Below are positions 1-6,883 of a DNA stretch of 8,607 nucleotides, piece by piece. The stretch comes from Lachnospiraceae bacterium (GTDB taxonomy: Bacteria > Bacillota > Clostridia > Lachnospirales > Lachnospiraceae): the NCBI GenBank assembly GCA_020860745.1, contig JAJBTR010000021.1, positions 1 through 8,607 on the forward strand. Reading direction: 5' to 3'. Under the pieces are notes generated by a model. The model saw only the letters and a list, made by a program, of their open reading frames with translations, ran no database searches and was not told where the DNA came from. The position numbers were made by a program, and so were the translations under genes. Position 1 is the stretch's first letter, and every line of letters starts with the position of its first letter.

Positions 1-41
1 GTGTTGCTTCGCGGTGAACAATACACATGGAATCGCTGAAA

Positions 42-71
42 TTGCTTAATTATAAATTGTTTAAATATAAT
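42..71 (+). promoter_or_regulatory. Probable sigma-A promoter of alaS
   Basis: A perfect -10 hexamer TATAAT lies at 66-71, with a partial -35 hexamer TTGCTT at 42-47 and an 18-nt AT-rich spacer. Transcription would start near 78, giving a leader of only about 20 nt, so no T-box or other riboswitch fits between this promoter and alaS. A further promoter with a longer leader could exist left of the window edge. Confidence 0.6.
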
Positions 72-98
72 CATAATAAATAGACGGAGGATTGAATT

Positions 99-2774
99 GT
101 GAAAGCATATGGAGTGAATGAACTGCGCAGGATGTATCTTGACTTTTTTAAGAGCAAGGATCATCTGGCGATGAAGAGTTTTTCTTTGATTCCGCACAAT
201 GACAACAGTCTGCTGCTGATCAACGCGGGGATGGCGCCTTTGAAACCCTATTTTACCGGGGCGGAGATTCCGCCGAAGCGGAGGGTGACTACCTGCCAGA
301 AGTGTGTCCGTACGGGCGATATTGAGAATGTAGGAAAGACCGCGCGGCATCTGACTTTTTTTGAAATGCTCGGCAATTTTTCTTTCGGAGATTATTTTAA
401 GACAGAGGTTATCACCTGGTCCTGGGAATTCCTGACCGAGACCCTGGGTATGGATCCGGAACGGCTCTACCCGTCTGTCTACGGCGAGGATGAGGAAGCT
501 TTTGAGATCTGGACGAATGTGGTGGGCGTTCCCGCGGAGAAAATCACGCGGTTTTACCGTGATCCGGAGACGGGAGAGTGCGACAACTTCTGGGAGCACG
601 GCGCGGGACCCTGCGGCCCCTGTTCCGAGATTTATTACGACCGGGGAGAAAAGTATGGCTGCGGATCACCGGACTGCAAGGTGGGCTGTGACTGTGACCG
701 TTATATGGAAGTCTGGAACAACGTCTTTACCCAGTTTAACGGCGACGGCAAAGGCGGTTACGAGGAGCTTGAGAATAAGAATATTGATACCGGCATGGGA
801 CTGGAGCGTCTGGCCGTGGTAGTGCAGGATGTGGATTCTGTCTTTGATGTGGATACGATGAAAGCCATCCGGGATAAAGTTTGTGAGCTTTCCGGAAAGA
901 AATATCAGACGGACGCGCTGGATGATGTATCCATCCGTGTGATCACAGATCATATCCGGTCCGCGACATTTATGGTTTCCGATGGTATTATGCCCACGAA
1001 TGAGGGCAGAGGCTATGTGCTGCGCCGGATTATCCGCCGCGCCGCACGTCACGGCAGAATGCTGGGGATCGAGGGCGCGTTCCTGGCGGATGTGGCGATG
1101 ACCGTGATCAACGAAAGCAGGGACGGCTATCCGGAGCTGGAGGAGAAAAAGGATTTTATTCTGAAAGTTCTGACCCAGGAGGAGGAGCGCTTTGCGAAGA
1201 CGCTCGACCAGGGTCTGGCGATTCTCGGTGAGATGGAGTCGGAGATGACGCAGCGGGGAGAGAAGGTTCTTTCCGGTGAAAACGCATTTAAATTATATGA
1301 TACCTATGGATTCCCGATTGATCTGACGGAGGAGATTTTGTCGGAGAAAGGGTTTACCTATGATGCAGATGGATTTAAAGCTGCCATGGAAAACCAGCGG
1401 CAGATGGCCAGGAGCAGCCGGAAGAAGACCGATTACACGGGGCATGAATCTACCGTTTACGATGAGATTGACCCTGCGATTACCTCGGTGTTTACGGGAT
1501 ATGATCATCTGGAAGATCAGGGAAAGATACTGGTTCTTGTAAAAACTGCGGCAGGCGAGGATGAGGAGGATGCGCTTGTGGAAGCGCTTACAGACGGTGA
1601 TACCGGCACAATTATTACAGACGTGACTCCTTTTTATGCTACCATGGGCGGCCAGATGGGCGATCACGGCGTGATTTCTACGGCGGATGGCGAGTTTGTG
1701 GTGAACGATACCATCAAATTGGCAGGAGGACGTTTCGGTCATGTCGGGCATATGGTTTCCGGCCTGTTAAAGTCAGGTGATACCGTTGCGCTGGCAGTGG
1801 ACCGGCAGCGCCGGACGGCGACCTGTAAGAACCATTCGGCGACGCATCTGCTGCAGAAAGCGCTGCGCGACGTGCTGGGGACTCATGTGGAGCAGGCCGG
1901 TTCCTACCAGGATGCGGACCGCACGCGGTTTGATTTTTCTCACTTCCAGGCGATGACAGAGGAAGAACTGCAGGAGGTTGAGCGGATTGTCAATGAAAAA
2001 ATTGCAGAGGGCATTCCGGTGCAGACGGATGTGATGACTGTGGACGAGGCAAAGAAAACCGGAGCCATGGCATTGTTTGGAGAAAAATACGGCGAGACCG
2101 TCCGCGTTGTCTCTATGGGAGATTTTTCCAAAGAGTTCTGCGGCGGCACCCATGTGGCGAATACGGCGGACATTACGGCGTTTAAGATTGTGTCCGAAGG
2201 CGGTGTGGCTGCAGGCGTACGCCGAATCGAAGCTTTGACCGGAGCCAATGTGTTTGCCTACTATAAGCAGGTGGAGGACGAACTGGCCGCGGCGGCGAAG
2301 GCGGCGAAGGCGGCGCCGGCAGATCTGGTGGCAAAGATCACGCACATGCAGTCGGAGATCAAGGCGCTGCAGTCGGAGAACGAATCCCTGAAGAGTAAGA
2401 TCGCACAGTCCTCCATGGGCGATGTGATGGATGAGGTAGTAGAAGTAAAGGGTGTGAAGCTTCTGGCGGCCTGTGTTCCCGAGGTGGATATGAACGGTCT
2501 CCGTGACCTGGGCGACCAGCTGAAAGAGAAGATGGGTGAGGGAGTCATCCTTCTTGCCAGCGCGATCGGCGGCAAGGTGAGTCTGATGGCGATGGCGACG
2601 GACGGCGCGGTGAAGCAGGGCGCTCATGCGGGCAACCTGATCAAAGCTGTGGCGAAAAAAGTCGGCGGCGGAGGCGGCGGACGTCCGAATATGGCGCAGG
2701 CCGGCGGGAAGAACCCGGCCGGGATTCCCGACGCGATCGCTGCGGCGAGAGAAGTCCTGGAGGAGCAGCTGTGA
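99..2774 (+). CDS. alaS: Alanine--tRNA ligase (AlaRS)
   Basis: Cytoplasmic class II synthetase that charges tRNA-Ala with alanine using ATP and clears mischarged Ser/Gly-tRNA-Ala. At 891 residues it is full length for the family. The N-terminal catalytic core carries the RVTTCQKCVRTGDIENVG block around residues 60-80 and the motif 3 signature GMGLERL at 232-238. A Cys-rich insert (C172, C175, C188, C193, C197, C199) is the type I associate with clostridial AlaRS. The editing domain has the metal-binding pair HSATH (H579, H583) and CGGTH (C681, H685). A predicted coiled coil near 750-800 leads to the C-terminal DHHA1/C-Ala domain with a glycine-rich stretch before RPNMAQAGGK (about 856-871). 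The GTG start is fixed by the Shine-Dalgarno GACGGAGG at 83-90, 8 nt upstream, and by the family-typical N-terminus. No defect is visible. It appears to be transcribed alone. Confidence 0.98.
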   Translation: MKAYGVNELRRMYLDFFKSKDHLAMKSFSLIPHNDNSLLLINAGMAPLKPYFTGAEIPPKRRVTTCQKCVRTGDIENVGKTARHLTFFEMLGNFSFGDYFKTEVITWSWEFLTETLGMDPERLYPSVYGEDEEAFEIWTNVVGVPAEKITRFYRDPETGECDNFWEHGAGPCGPCSEIYYDRGEKYGCGSPDCKVGCDCDRYMEVWNNVFTQFNGDGKGGYEELENKNIDTGMGLERLAVVVQDVDSVFDVDTMKAIRDKVCELSGKKYQTDALDDVSIRVITDHIRSATFMVSDGIMPTNEGRGYVLRRIIRRAARHGRMLGIEGAFLADVAMTVINESRDGYPELEEKKDFILKVLTQEEERFAKTLDQGLAILGEMESEMTQRGEKVLSGENAFKLYDTYGFPIDLTEEILSEKGFTYDADGFKAAMENQRQMARSSRKKTDYTGHESTVYDEIDPAITSVFTGYDHLEDQGKILVLVKTAAGEDEEDALVEALTDGDTGTIITDVTPFYATMGGQMGDHGVISTADGEFVVNDTIKLAGGRFGHVGHMVSGLLKSGDTVALAVDRQRRTATCKNHSATHLLQKALRDVLGTHVEQAGSYQDADRTRFDFSHFQAMTEEELQEVERIVNEKIAEGIPVQTDVMTVDEAKKTGAMALFGEKYGETVRVVSMGDFSKEFCGGTHVANTADITAFKIVSEGGVAAGVRRIEALTGANVFAYYKQVEDELAAAAKAAKAAPADLVAKITHMQSEIKALQSENESLKSKIAQSSMGDVMDEVVEVKGVKLLAACVPEVDMNGLRDLGDQLKEKMGEGVILLASAIGGKVSLMAMATDGAVKQGAHAGNLIKAVAKKVGGGGGGRPNMAQAGGKNPAGIPDAIAAAREVLEEQL

Positions 2775-2901
2775 CGGATACAGGAATTCAACCGAAAGTA
2801 ATAGAAGATATTTGCTGTTTTGCGGAAAAGTATGATAAAAAGTGATTCTCTTTGGTTCGTGAGCGGAGATTTGTTGCGTTTCCTTTGGCGGGAATGGGAG
2901 G

Positions 2902-2951
2902 TTTTGTATGAGGAAATGCAAAATTTTTTTGTATGAGGAAATGCAAAATTT
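2902..2951. repeat. Perfect 25-bp tandem duplication before the rpsU promoter
   Basis: Two identical 25-bp units, 2902-2926 and 2927-2951, start with TTTTGTATGAGG and end with GCAAAATTT. The identity continues only 2 nt (TT) into a third unit. The array ends 3 bp before the rpsU -35 box, so the A/T tracts fall where an UP element or an activator would act. The rest of 2775-3059 holds no gene I can support and no clear alaS terminator. Confidence 0.9.
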
Positions 2952-2954
2952 TTC

Positions 2955-2982
2955 TTGACGGATTGCAAATCCATGCTATACT
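2955..2982 (+). promoter_or_regulatory. Strong sigma-A promoter (extended -10) of rpsU
   Basis: The -35 hexamer is TTGACG (2955-2960), the spacer is 16 nt, and the -10 hexamer is TATACT (2977-2982). The TG at 2974-2975 makes an extended -10 element. A/T tracts of the adjacent 25-bp duplication lie directly upstream. Transcription should begin near 2989, leaving a leader of about 70 nt. Confidence 0.8.
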
Positions 2983-3059
2983 CGGTGAAGTGCAGTGAAT
3001 ATTACCCAATCAGTTGAATAGGCACAATATGCAGCTGGAGGGAGGTTAGGTGTGATTCT

Positions 3060-3236
3060 ATGTCAAATGTGATCGTGAAAGAGAACGAGAGCTTGGATAG
3101 CGCTTTACGCAGATTCAAGAGAAACTGTGCAAAGGCTGGTATTCAGCAGGAGATTCGTAAGAGAGAACATTACGAGAAGCCCAGCGTCAAGCGCAAAAAG
3201 AAATCCGAAGCAGCTAGAAAAAGAAAATACAACTAG
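3060..3236 (+). CDS. rpsU: 30S ribosomal protein bS21
   Basis: A 58-residue basic protein of the small ribosomal subunit platform, near the 3' end of 16S rRNA, which helps mRNA binding during initiation. The sequence begins [20 protein letters not shown], continues through the conserved REHYEKPS block at residues 36-43 and ends in a Lys/Arg-rich tail, the usual length and form of bS21 in Firmicutes. The ATG at 3060 is the only sensible in-frame start. The strong Shine-Dalgarno GGAGGGAGG (3037-3045) lies an unusually long 14 nt upstream, while AGGTG at 3048-3052 offers a weaker but better spaced match (7 nt). The gene has its own promoter (2955-2982) and terminator (3242-3281), so it is a single-gene unit rather than part of the rpsU-dnaG-rpoD operon known from Escherichia coli. 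Confidence 0.97.
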   Translation: MSNVIVKENESLDSALRRFKRNCAKAGIQQEIRKREHYEKPSVKRKKKSEAARKRKYN

Positions 3237-3241
3237 TAAAC

Positions 3242-3281
3242 AGACAGCCATACGGGATGATTCGTATGGCTGCCTCTTTTT
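3242..3281 (+). terminator. Rho-independent terminator of rpsU
   Basis: Inverted arms 3242-3254 and 3263-3275 form a 13-position stem with one A-C mismatch. The central core GCCATACG/CGTATGGC pairs perfectly, with an 8-nt loop. A T run at 3277-3281 follows one base after the stem. It begins 5 nt after the rpsU stop codon. Confidence 0.9.
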
Positions 3282-3287
3282 ATTTCC

Positions 3288-3316
3288 TTTACAAATTAAG
3301 AGTCATCATGTAGAAT
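3288..3316 (+). promoter_or_regulatory. Sigma-A promoter of der
   Basis: The -35 hexamer is TTTACA (3288-3293) and the -10 hexamer is TAGAAT (3311-3316), each one mismatch from consensus, with the ideal 17-nt spacer. It starts just after the U-tract of the rpsU terminator. The predicted start near 3323 gives der a leader of about 130 nt. Confidence 0.7.
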
Positions 3317-3357
3317 TATTCGCAGAGGGTTTACGGAATGTAAGTGAACTCATGTGT

Positions 3358-3450
3358 TGCTGACAGAAAATTTTGCGACACAGCTGTCTGCGCGAGAAGT
3401 GCCCGCAGGACGGAACTATCGCAAGCGGCACTTTATTTTATAAAGAGGTG
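3358..3450 (+). promoter_or_regulatory. Potentially structured 5' leader of der
   Basis: Hand folding shows stem A (GCTGACAG at 3359-3366 with CTGTCTGC at 3384-3391, one T-T mismatch) and stem B (AAGTGCC at 3397-3403 with GGCACTT at 3427-3433). A competing small hairpin pairs CTTTA (3431-3435) with TAAAG (3441-3445). This last hairpin overlaps both the end of stem B and the start of the der ribosome binding site AAAGAGGTG (3442-3450). I recognise no known riboswitch class. Regulation here is inference. Confidence 0.35.
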
Positions 3451-3454
3451 AAAT

Positions 3455-4783
3455 ATGAGCAAACCGATTGTGGCGGTAGTCGGCCGCCCGAATGTGGGAA
3501 AGTCCACGCTTTTTAATGATCTGGCGGGGGAGCGGATCTCTATTGTCCAGGACACGCCGGGGGTGACCCGGGACCGTATTTATGCGGATGTGGAATGGCT
3601 GAACCATTCCTTTACATTGATTGATACCGGCGGTATTGAGCCGGATTCCAAAGATATTATTTTGTCCCAGATGCGGGAACAGGCGGAGATAGCCATGATG
3701 ACGGCAGATGTAATCCTTTTTATGGTGGACGTGCGCCAGGGGATGTCAGATGCGGATGCAAAGGTCGCGGACATGCTGCGCCGTTCTCATAAGCCGGTGG
3801 CTCTGGTGGTCAATAAAGTGGATAATTTTCAGAAATATGAGCCGGACGTCTATGAATTTTATAATCTTGGCATGGGAGATCCGGTGCCGGTCTCCGCAGC
3901 TTCCAAGCTGGGGCTTGGCGATATGCTGGAGAAAGTGGTCAGCTTTTTCCCGGATGATGCTGAGGCCGGTGAGGAGGACGAGCGTCCGAAGATTGCCATC
4001 GTCGGCAAGCCGAATGTAGGGAAATCTTCCATCATCAACAAGCTTCTCGGTGAGAAACGCCTGATTGTTTCAGATATTGCCGGCACGACCCGGGACGCGA
4101 TTGATACGGTAATCCGTTATTATGGAAAGGAATATGTGTTTATCGACACGGCCGGCTTGCGGCGTAAGAGTAAAATCAAAGAGGAGATCGAACGCTACAG
4201 TATCATCCGCGCCGTGACGGCCGTAGAGCGCGCGGATGCGGTAATCCTTGTCATTGACGCCACAGAGGGTGTGACGGAGCAGGATGCCAAGATCGCGGGG
4301 ATCGCCCATGAGAGAGGAAAAGGTATTATCATTGCGGTCAATAAGTGGGATGCGGTGGAGAAGGATGACAAGACCATGTACCGCCATACCAGCCGGATTC
4401 GGGAGACGCTGAGCTTTATGCCTTACGCGGAGATTATGTTTATTTCCGCGAAGACAGGACAGCGCCTGACAAAGATGTATGAGATGATCGACATGGTGAT
4501 CGCGAACAATTCCATGCGGATTGCGACCGGCGTCTTGAATGAGATTATTATGGAAGCGGTGGCCATGCACGAGCCTCCGTCTGACAAGGGAAAGCGGCTG
4601 CGCATTTATTATGCGACGCAGGTGGCAGTGAAGCCGCCGACGTTTGTCCTGTTTGTCAACGACAAGGCGCTGATGCATTTTTCCTATACCAGATATCTGG
4701 AAAACCGGATCCGGGAAACCTTTGGGTTCAGGGGTACGGCGCTGAAGTTTATTATTCGTGAGAGGAAAGATTCTCAGAGATGA
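3455..4783 (+). CDS. der: Ribosome biogenesis GTPase Der (EngA)
   Basis: Essential cytoplasmic GTPase with two tandem G domains that helps mature the 50S ribosomal subunit. The first domain shows G1 GRPNVGKS (residues 10-17), G3 DTGG (57-60) and G4 NKVD (120-123). The second shows G1 GKPNVGKS (184-191), G3 DTAGL (231-235) and G4 NKWD (296-299). The C-terminal KH-like RNA-binding domain follows from about residue 350. A length of 442 is normal, and all nucleotide-binding motifs are intact. The ATG start has the ribosome binding site AAAGAGGTG ending 4 nt upstream and leads straight into the first beta strand. The gene follows its own promoter and long leader. The downstream order der-plsY-gpsA suggests cotranscription, although 129 nt with a large hairpin separates it from plsY. 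Confidence 0.98.
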   Translation: MSKPIVAVVGRPNVGKSTLFNDLAGERISIVQDTPGVTRDRIYADVEWLNHSFTLIDTGGIEPDSKDIILSQMREQAEIAMMTADVILFMVDVRQGMSDADAKVADMLRRSHKPVALVVNKVDNFQKYEPDVYEFYNLGMGDPVPVSAASKLGLGDMLEKVVSFFPDDAEAGEEDERPKIAIVGKPNVGKSSIINKLLGEKRLIVSDIAGTTRDAIDTVIRYYGKEYVFIDTAGLRRKSKIKEEIERYSIIRAVTAVERADAVILVIDATEGVTEQDAKIAGIAHERGKGIIIAVNKWDAVEKDDKTMYRHTSRIRETLSFMPYAEIMFISAKTGQRLTKMYEMIDMVIANNSMRIATGVLNEIIMEAVAMHEPPSDKGKRLRIYYATQVAVKPPTFVLFVNDKALMHFSYTRYLENRIRETFGFRGTALKFIIRERKDSQR

Positions 4784-4789
4784 TATACT

Positions 4790-4859
4790 ATGAAAGTGTC
4801 GTGAGCAGACAGACGGACGTGTTCGCATGACCGGATGTCTGAATATTTACGGCTTTCAT
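4790..4859 (+). other. 70-nt imperfect hairpin between der and plsY
   Basis: Nested pairings can be traced inward: ATGAAAG (4790-4796) with CTTTCAT (4853-4859), CGTGAG (4800-4805) with TTTACG (4846-4851, including G-U pairs), CAGACA (4806-4811) with TGTCTG (4836-4841), CGG (4814-4816) with CCG (4831-4833), and CGTG (4818-4821) with CATG (4826-4829). The cap is a TTCG tetraloop (4822-4825). Opposed GA/GA bases and an A-A mismatch interrupt the upper stem. No T run follows, so it is not a standard terminator. It could be a processing or stability element, a Rho-type pause, or a decayed palindromic repeat. Confidence 0.5.
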
Positions 4860-4912
4860 GTATGCACTCTAAGCCTTAAAATAGTTGTTTTATGAGAAAG
4901 GGTGAAAAATAA

Positions 4913-5581
4913 ATGATTACAGCTCGTGTGATTGGTCTGGTACTCGGATATCTGTTTGGGCTGTTTCCCACCGGGAGGCTGGTCGGGAAAGCGTATCAGA
5001 CAGATCTGAGAAAAGAGGGCAGCGGCAATACCGGTATGACAAATTCCATTCGTGTGCTGGGATGGAAAGCGGGTGTTATTGTGTTTTTCGGCGACTGCCT
5101 GAAAGCGGTGGCGGCGATGGTGATTATCTGGCTGCTGTACCGCAATACGTTCCCGGAGGCGGTAAAGATGCTGGAACTGTATGCCGGGATTGGCGCGGTT
5201 CTGGGACATAATTATCCGTTTTACGCAAAATTTAAGGGCGGAAAGGGGATCGCCTGCAGTGTGGGTATTGTCTTTGCATCCGACTGGCGGATGGTTCCCA
5301 TCTGCGCGGTATTGTTTTTTCTCGCGGTGGCTCCCACCGGGTTTATGTCCCTGGGCTCCCTGGCGATTTTAAGCGGATTTTTTGTGCAGACCATCGTCTT
5401 CGGACAGATGGGTTTCCTGAAAGTCGGCGCGGATTTTCTGATTGAATTGTACGTGGTGACGGGGATTCTGACCGGGCTCGCATTTTTCCAGCACCGGGAG
5501 AACATAAAGCGTCTGGTGACAGGCACGGAAAATAAATTCCGGCCGAAGAAGTCGGAGGAAAAAGACGCCGGGCGGAAATAG
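4913..5581 (+). CDS. plsY: Glycerol-3-phosphate acyltransferase PlsY
   Basis: Integral membrane enzyme that transfers an acyl group from acyl-phosphate (made by PlsX) to position 1 of sn-glycerol-3-phosphate, giving lysophosphatidic acid. All three PlsY motifs are visible: DLRKEGSGNTGMTN (residues 31-44) with R33 and S37, GHNYPFYAKFKGGKG (98-112), and HRENIKRLVTGTE (194-206). Several hydrophobic membrane segments alternate with these loops. At 222 residues it is slightly longer than the common length near 200, owing to a hydrophilic lysine-rich tail after residue 207. The first motif block has LFP where many homologues have SIP, which is probably harmless. The ATG has a ribosome binding site AAAGGGTG at 4897-4904, 8 nt upstream. 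A possible -10 TAAAAT lies at 4877-4882 but has only a weak -35. The next gene, gpsA, supplies its substrate. Confidence 0.96.
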   Translation: MITARVIGLVLGYLFGLFPTGRLVGKAYQTDLRKEGSGNTGMTNSIRVLGWKAGVIVFFGDCLKAVAAMVIIWLLYRNTFPEAVKMLELYAGIGAVLGHNYPFYAKFKGGKGIACSVGIVFASDWRMVPICAVLFFLAVAPTGFMSLGSLAILSGFFVQTIVFGQMGFLKVGADFLIELYVVTGILTGLAFFQHRENIKRLVTGTENKFRPKKSEEKDAGRK

Positions 5582-5622
5582 ATTATGGTAAAGGGAAAGA
5601 CGTCGTATCGGGCAGAAGTGGA

Positions 5623-5662
5623 GTTTTCACCGGGAAAACATAAAGTGCCTGGCGGCAGGCAC
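5623..5662 (+). other. Two small hairpins between plsY and gpsA
   Basis: GTTTTC (5623-5628) pairs with GAAAAC (5634-5639) around a 5-nt loop. A stronger hairpin pairs GTGCCTG (5645-5651) with CAGGCAC (5656-5662) around GCGG. Neither is followed by a T run. They may tune mRNA stability between the two genes. I see no good promoter in this 148-nt gap. Confidence 0.4.
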
Positions 5663-5729
5663 GGAGAACAAAGGTTCACAGAAAGTATGGCTCATAAGAT
5701 TGAAGTTTTTGACAGAGAGGAAGGATGGT

Positions 5730-6737
5730 ATGGCACAGGTTGGTATCGTCGGAGCGGGCAGCTGGGGTACAGCCCTGTCCGTTGTCCTGGCGCATAACGG
5801 ACACGATGTGACGGTATGGTCCATCATAGAGGATGAGGTAACAATGCTCAACGCACAGCGGGAGCACAAGGATAAACTGCCCGGAGTGAAAATATCGGAC
5901 TCCGTTGCGTTTACCACAGATTTAAAGAAAACCGTGGAGGAAAAGGCGCTTGTGGTGCTTGCCGTGCCCTCGCCTCACATCCGCAGCACGGCCCGCAGCA
6001 TGGCCGGCTTTATCCGGGACGGCCAGCTGATTGTCGCCGTTTCCAAGGGAATCGAGGAAAATACACTGATGATTCAGACAGACATTGTGGAACAGGAGAT
6101 TCCGCAGGCACAGGTGGCTGTGCTGTCCGGCCCAAGCCACGCGGAGGAGGTTGGCCGGGAGCTGCCAACCACAGTGGTGGCGGGCGCAAAGACCAAAGCG
6201 ATTGCGGAGCGGGTGCAGGCGTTTTTTATGAATGAGGTATTCCGCGTCTATACCAGCCCGGATATGCTGGGAATTGAACTGGGAAGCTCCCTTAAGAATG
6301 TCATCGCTCTGGCAGCGGGAATGGCGGACGGTCTTGGGTTTAGGGACAACACAAAGGCGGCGCTGATTACGCGGGGGATTGCAGAGATTGGCCGTCTGGC
6401 TTCGGCGATGGGCGCCAAAATGGAGACGGTGAACGGTCTTTCCGGTATTGGAGATCTGATTGTGACCTGCGCCAGCCGGCATAGCCGGAACCGGAAAGCC
6501 GGTATGCTCATCGGACAGGGTTATACCATGGAGGAAGCCATGGATGAGGTAAAGATGGTGGTGGAGGGTGTCTACTCCGCGAAAGCTGCGCTCGCCCTGG
6601 CTGAAAAATATGAGATTGATATGCCCATTGTGGAGCAGGTGAACCGGGTGCTGTTTGAGGGGCAGCCGGCAAAGGAGGCGGTGCTGGAGCTGATGCTCCG
6701 GGAGCGCAAGCCGGAGAACGGGGATCTGGACTGGTAA
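5730..6737 (+). CDS. gpsA: NAD(P)H-dependent glycerol-3-phosphate dehydrogenase
   Basis: Cytoplasmic enzyme that reduces dihydroxyacetone phosphate to sn-glycerol-3-phosphate, the backbone of phospholipids. It has 335 residues, normal for the family. The N-terminal Rossmann fold opens with VGIVGAGSWGTAL (GAGSWG at 8-13), followed by VSKGIE (K106) and GPSHAEEV (134-141). The conserved catalytic lysine is K189 in SSLKNV, and SRNRKAG near 250 belongs to the C-terminal helical domain. The ATG at 5730 is preferred because AGAGGAAGGA (5716-5725) lies 4 nt upstream and the protein then begins at the family N-terminus. An in-frame TTG at 5700 would add ten residues without a ribosome binding site. 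In Bacillus subtilis spoIVA follows gpsA; here it does not. The last codons, ending GDLDW, are part of a tandem repeat that runs past the stop codon. Confidence 0.97.
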   Translation: MAQVGIVGAGSWGTALSVVLAHNGHDVTVWSIIEDEVTMLNAQREHKDKLPGVKISDSVAFTTDLKKTVEEKALVVLAVPSPHIRSTARSMAGFIRDGQLIVAVSKGIEENTLMIQTDIVEQEIPQAQVAVLSGPSHAEEVGRELPTTVVAGAKTKAIAERVQAFFMNEVFRVYTSPDMLGIELGSSLKNVIALAAGMADGLGFRDNTKAALITRGIAEIGRLASAMGAKMETVNGLSGIGDLIVTCASRHSRNRKAGMLIGQGYTMEEAMDEVKMVVEGVYSAKAALALAEKYEIDMPIVEQVNRVLFEGQPAKEAVLELMLRERKPENGDLDW

Positions 6738-6870
6738 CATGCGAAGAAAGGAAGAACGGGGATCCAGGCTGGTAATATTAAGAAGAAAGGGAGAACGGGA
6801 ATCCTGGACCGGTAATATAGGAAGAAAGGGTGACCAGAGAGGAGACTCGGATTGGTAACATAGGAAAAAG
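6713..6870 (+). repeat. Degenerate tandem repeat of the gpsA 3' end (about four units)
   Basis: Units of 38-39 bp run 6713-6750, 6751-6789 and 6790-6828, plus a more diverged fourth at about 6829-6870 with extra bases in front. Each has the pattern (G)GAGAACGGGGATC, then CTGGTAAC/TAT, then GAAGAAAGG. Unit 1 is the real end of gpsA including its TAA. Unit 2 in the same phase would still read NGDPGW then stop, and unit 4 reads DSDW then stop. The repeat thus copies a stop codon plus a Shine-Dalgarno-like purine stretch. The last purine stretch, AAGGGGAGG (6868-6876), serves the next gene. An overlapping 39-codon frame (6739-6858) starts one base after the gpsA stop but lacks other support. Confidence 0.8.
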
Positions 6871-6883
6871 GGGAGGCGGGGTT

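Noticed and set aside
1..98. T-box riboswitch before alaS
   Set aside because: T-boxes often precede aminoacyl-tRNA synthetase genes in Firmicutes, but no AGGGTGGNACCGCG-like element or terminator is present, and a TATAAT promoter lies only about 28 nt before the start. A longer leader would be outside the window.
1773..2921. Long minus-strand open frame opposite alaS
   Set aside because: It is antisense to a clearly conserved gene, rich in His/Arg/Leu as expected for a shadow of GC-biased codons, and has no domain signature or ribosome binding site.
3127..3363. Plus-strand frame overlapping rpsU
   Set aside because: It is out of frame with the unmistakable bS21 sequence, runs through the rpsU terminator and der promoter, and has no Shine-Dalgarno site.
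4070..4828. Minus-strand 252-codon frame opposite der
   Set aside because: It is antisense to the intact second G domain and KH-like domain of Der, with no recognisable motif; a shadow frame.
5700..5729. TTG start giving gpsA ten extra residues
   Set aside because: The ATG at 5730 has an excellent ribosome binding site and matches the usual GpsA N-terminus; the extension has neither.
5585..5797. Small plus-strand frame between plsY and gpsA
   Set aside because: It has no good ribosome binding site, overlaps the start of gpsA in another frame, and its product looks random.
6830..6883. GTG start extending the zinc-ribbon protein upstream
   Set aside because: This stretch is within the degenerate repeat and covers the strong Shine-Dalgarno at 6868-6876 that clearly serves the ATG at 6884.
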